A DNA stretch of 7,740 nt from an uncultured Clostridia bacterium (GTDB lineage Bacteria > Bacillota > Clostridia > Christensenellales > Pumilibacteraceae). Shown in pieces: positions 6,625 through 7,740 of this stretch. A program made the position numbers and the translations under genes. Under the pieces are notes generated by a model, which made no database searches, was not told the DNA's origin, and was given only the letters and a program-made list of their open reading frames with translations. How positions within the stretch are numbered: the stretch's first letter is position 1; every line of letters begins with the position of its first letter. Where the stretch lies: positions 1 to 7,740 of the forward strand of contig CAKQVV010000071.1 of NCBI GenBank assembly GCA_934277845.1, written 5' to 3'.

Positions 6625-7077
6625 ATGGATCTTAATGAACTTATTGCTGAGATGGACGGAGAACTCGTCGGACGTAGCGGACTGTATAACAAGAAAGCGG
6701 ATCCGGCACGATGTGCGTCGTTGTGGAATGAGATCAAAGCGCTTTTGCCGTCGGCAATCGAAGAGGCCGAGCTTGTTTCCAGGAACAGGATCAGGATATT
6801 GGAAAACGCCGATGTCGTTGCGCAAAACGTGATCAAAGAAGCAGAAGAGCGCGCGGGGCAGCTTACCGACAATGCTGAAATCGTAAGGCGCGCCGAGAAA
6901 CGCGGTCGGGAAGTGTTGGACGAGGCATACCGTCAATGCGACGAACTTGTGATGAAAACAAAAGAACATCTTGACGGCATGTTTCGCGATGCCGAAACTT
7001 TTTTTCGGAACACTTTGGATACGATCAAGACCAACAGAAACGAACTGCGCGGAGCGATTGCAAAAACCGCCGATTGA
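6625..7077 (+). CDS. Soluble coiled-coil protein of unknown function, clostridial coaD-neighbour type
   Basis: A 150-residue, highly charged, helix-rich protein with no signal peptide or membrane segment. The N-terminal part, LNELIAEMDGELV then WNEIKALLPSAIEEAELV (34-51), leads into a long probable coiled coil from about 50 to 125, rich in Ala, Glu, Lys and Arg (IKEAEERAGQL at 70-80, EKRGREVLDEA at 91-101), and ends with FFRNTLDTIKTNRNEL (126-141). From memory, clostridial genomes carry similar proteins next to coaD, often labelled hypothetical or ATPase-like because the helix resembles the stalk subunits of F/V-type ATPases or DivIVA. I see no nucleotide-binding motif, so an ATPase label would be unfounded. 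It starts 10 nt after coaD with a perfect ribosome binding site, and DAHP synthase follows after 21 nt. A scaffold or division-related role is possible but is speculation. Confidence 0.82.
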   Translation: MDLNELIAEMDGELVGRSGLYNKKADPARCASLWNEIKALLPSAIEEAELVSRNRIRILENADVVAQNVIKEAEERAGQLTDNAEIVRRAEKRGREVLDEAYRQCDELVMKTKEHLDGMFRDAETFFRNTLDTIKTNRNELRGAIAKTAD

Positions 7078-7098
7078 TTTACTACGGAGATACTGACT

Positions 7099-7740
7099 AT
7101 GTTTGAGGAAATACGAACGATAATCAGTCCGGACGAAGCCAGAAAGGTTATCGGATTGGACGAACGCTCAAAAAAGATTAAGTTAAAACGTGACGGAGAA
7201 ATTAAAGACATTATTTCGGGACGCGACAAACGTTTACTTTTGATAATAGGTCCTTGCTCGGCAGACAACGAAGATTCGGTTTGCGATTATTGTAATCGGC
7301 TTGCAGAATTAAGCGATAAAGTGAAAGGCAAGATCTTTATCGTTCCGAGAATTTACACGAATAAGCCCAGAACGCGTGGAGAGGGATATAAGGGCATGTT
7401 GCACAGTCCCGATCCGCATAAAAAAATCACCGATATTCAAGCCGGAATTTTGGCGATACGCCGCATGTACGTCAGGGTTATGCATGAGAGCGGTCTTTCG
7501 GCTGCCGACGAGATGCTTTATCCGGAGAACACGGTTTATTGTGATGATTTGTTGTCGTATACCGCCGTAGGAGCGCGTTCGACCGAAAATCAACAGCACA
7601 GACTTGTGGCGAGCGGAAGTGATACTTGTGTAGGATTCAAGAATCCTATGAACGGAAGTTTGTCTGTGCTTATTAACTCGATTTATGCAGCGCAAATTCC
7701 GAACGAATTTAAGTATTTAAACAAGCAGGTTCGCACTACC
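7099..7740 (+). CDS. 3-deoxy-7-phosphoheptulonate (DAHP) synthase, class I, 3' end outside window
   Basis: The frame is open for 214 codons from ATG at 7099 to the window edge; class I AroF/G/H enzymes are about 350 residues, so some 40 percent is missing. The enzyme condenses phosphoenolpyruvate and erythrose 4-phosphate, the first step of aromatic amino acid synthesis. Recognisable blocks are IGPCSADN (50-57) with metal-ligand C53, IVPRIYTNKPRT (81-92) with substrate-binding R84 and K89, GYKGM (96-100), GARSTENQQHR (158-168) and VGFKN (178-182) with K181. There is no N-terminal ACT or chorismate mutase domain. The positions equivalent to E. coli AroG D146 and P150, which shape its Phe feedback site, appear as Y141 and T145, so feedback control may differ. 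GGAG at 7086-7089 lies 9 nt before the ATG. The metal His/Glu/Asp ligands in the C-terminal half cannot be checked. Confidence 0.94.
   Translation, partial: MFEEIRTIISPDEARKVIGLDERSKKIKLKRDGEIKDIISGRDKRLLLIIGPCSADNEDSVCDYCNRLAELSDKVKGKIFIVPRIYTNKPRTRGEGYKGMLHSPDPHKKITDIQAGILAIRRMYVRVMHESGLSAADEMLYPENTVYCDDLLSYTAVGARSTENQQHRLVASGSDTCVGFKNPMNGSLSVLINSIYAAQIPNEFKYLNKQVRTT

Noticed and set aside
6414..6872. Minus-strand open frame of 152 codons over coaD and the coiled-coil gene
   Set aside because: Both sense genes have strong ribosome sites and good coding character; the antisense product is Ser/Leu-rich with no motif, as expected opposite a charged coiled coil.
7631..7648. Perfect 8-bp inverted repeat with AA centre (TAGGATTC AA GAATCCTA)
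   Set aside because: It falls inside DAHP synthase exactly on the conserved VGFKNP codons, so protein constraint explains it; stems of this size are expected about once by chance in a window this long.

Overview
The window reads as ordinary chromosome of a low-to-moderate GC Gram-positive bacterium, most likely a Clostridia-like Bacillota. The supports are the gene neighbourhood rbgA-rnhB-yraN, the pair rsmD-coaD followed by a coiled-coil protein of clostridial type, strong GGAGG-class ribosome binding sites, a TTG start, and protein sequences that resemble clostridial families. Every gene is on the + strand, and coding density is about 97 percent. I see no RNA gene, mobile element, CRISPR array or long repeat. 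Both end genes are cut by the window edge.

Layout. Bases 1-1318 hold a housekeeping block: the C-terminal part of the ribosome-assembly GTPase RbgA, RNase HII (rnhB, 4-nt overlap) and the small YraN/UPF0102 nuclease-fold protein (2-nt gap). Bases 1332-3180 hold two acyltransferase-fold genes, a DUF2156 protein and an Eis-like GNAT protein, which overlap by 8 nt and appear translationally coupled. After an 84-nt gap with a possible promoter come alanine racemase (alr), 5-formyltetrahydrofolate cyclo-ligase (14-nt overlap) and an unrecognised multi-pass membrane protein (no gap), over 3265-5476. After a second, 92-nt gap come the 16S rRNA methyltransferase rsmD, coaD (1-nt overlap), a soluble coiled-coil protein and the first 214 codons of a type I DAHP synthase, over 5569-7740.

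The genes mostly serve core functions: ribosome maturation (rbgA, rsmD), RNA/DNA hybrid removal (rnhB), D-alanine for peptidoglycan (alr), folate one-carbon supply, coenzyme A synthesis (coaD) and entry into the shikimate pathway. Tight spacing suggests two or three transcription units, with likely breaks only at 3181-3264 and 5477-5568.

I found no convincing new biological system. The points most worth a second look are an alanine racemase with three substitutions at normally conserved active-site positions, the coupled DUF2156/Eis-like pair, and two proteins of unknown function: the membrane protein before rsmD and the coiled-coil protein after coaD.
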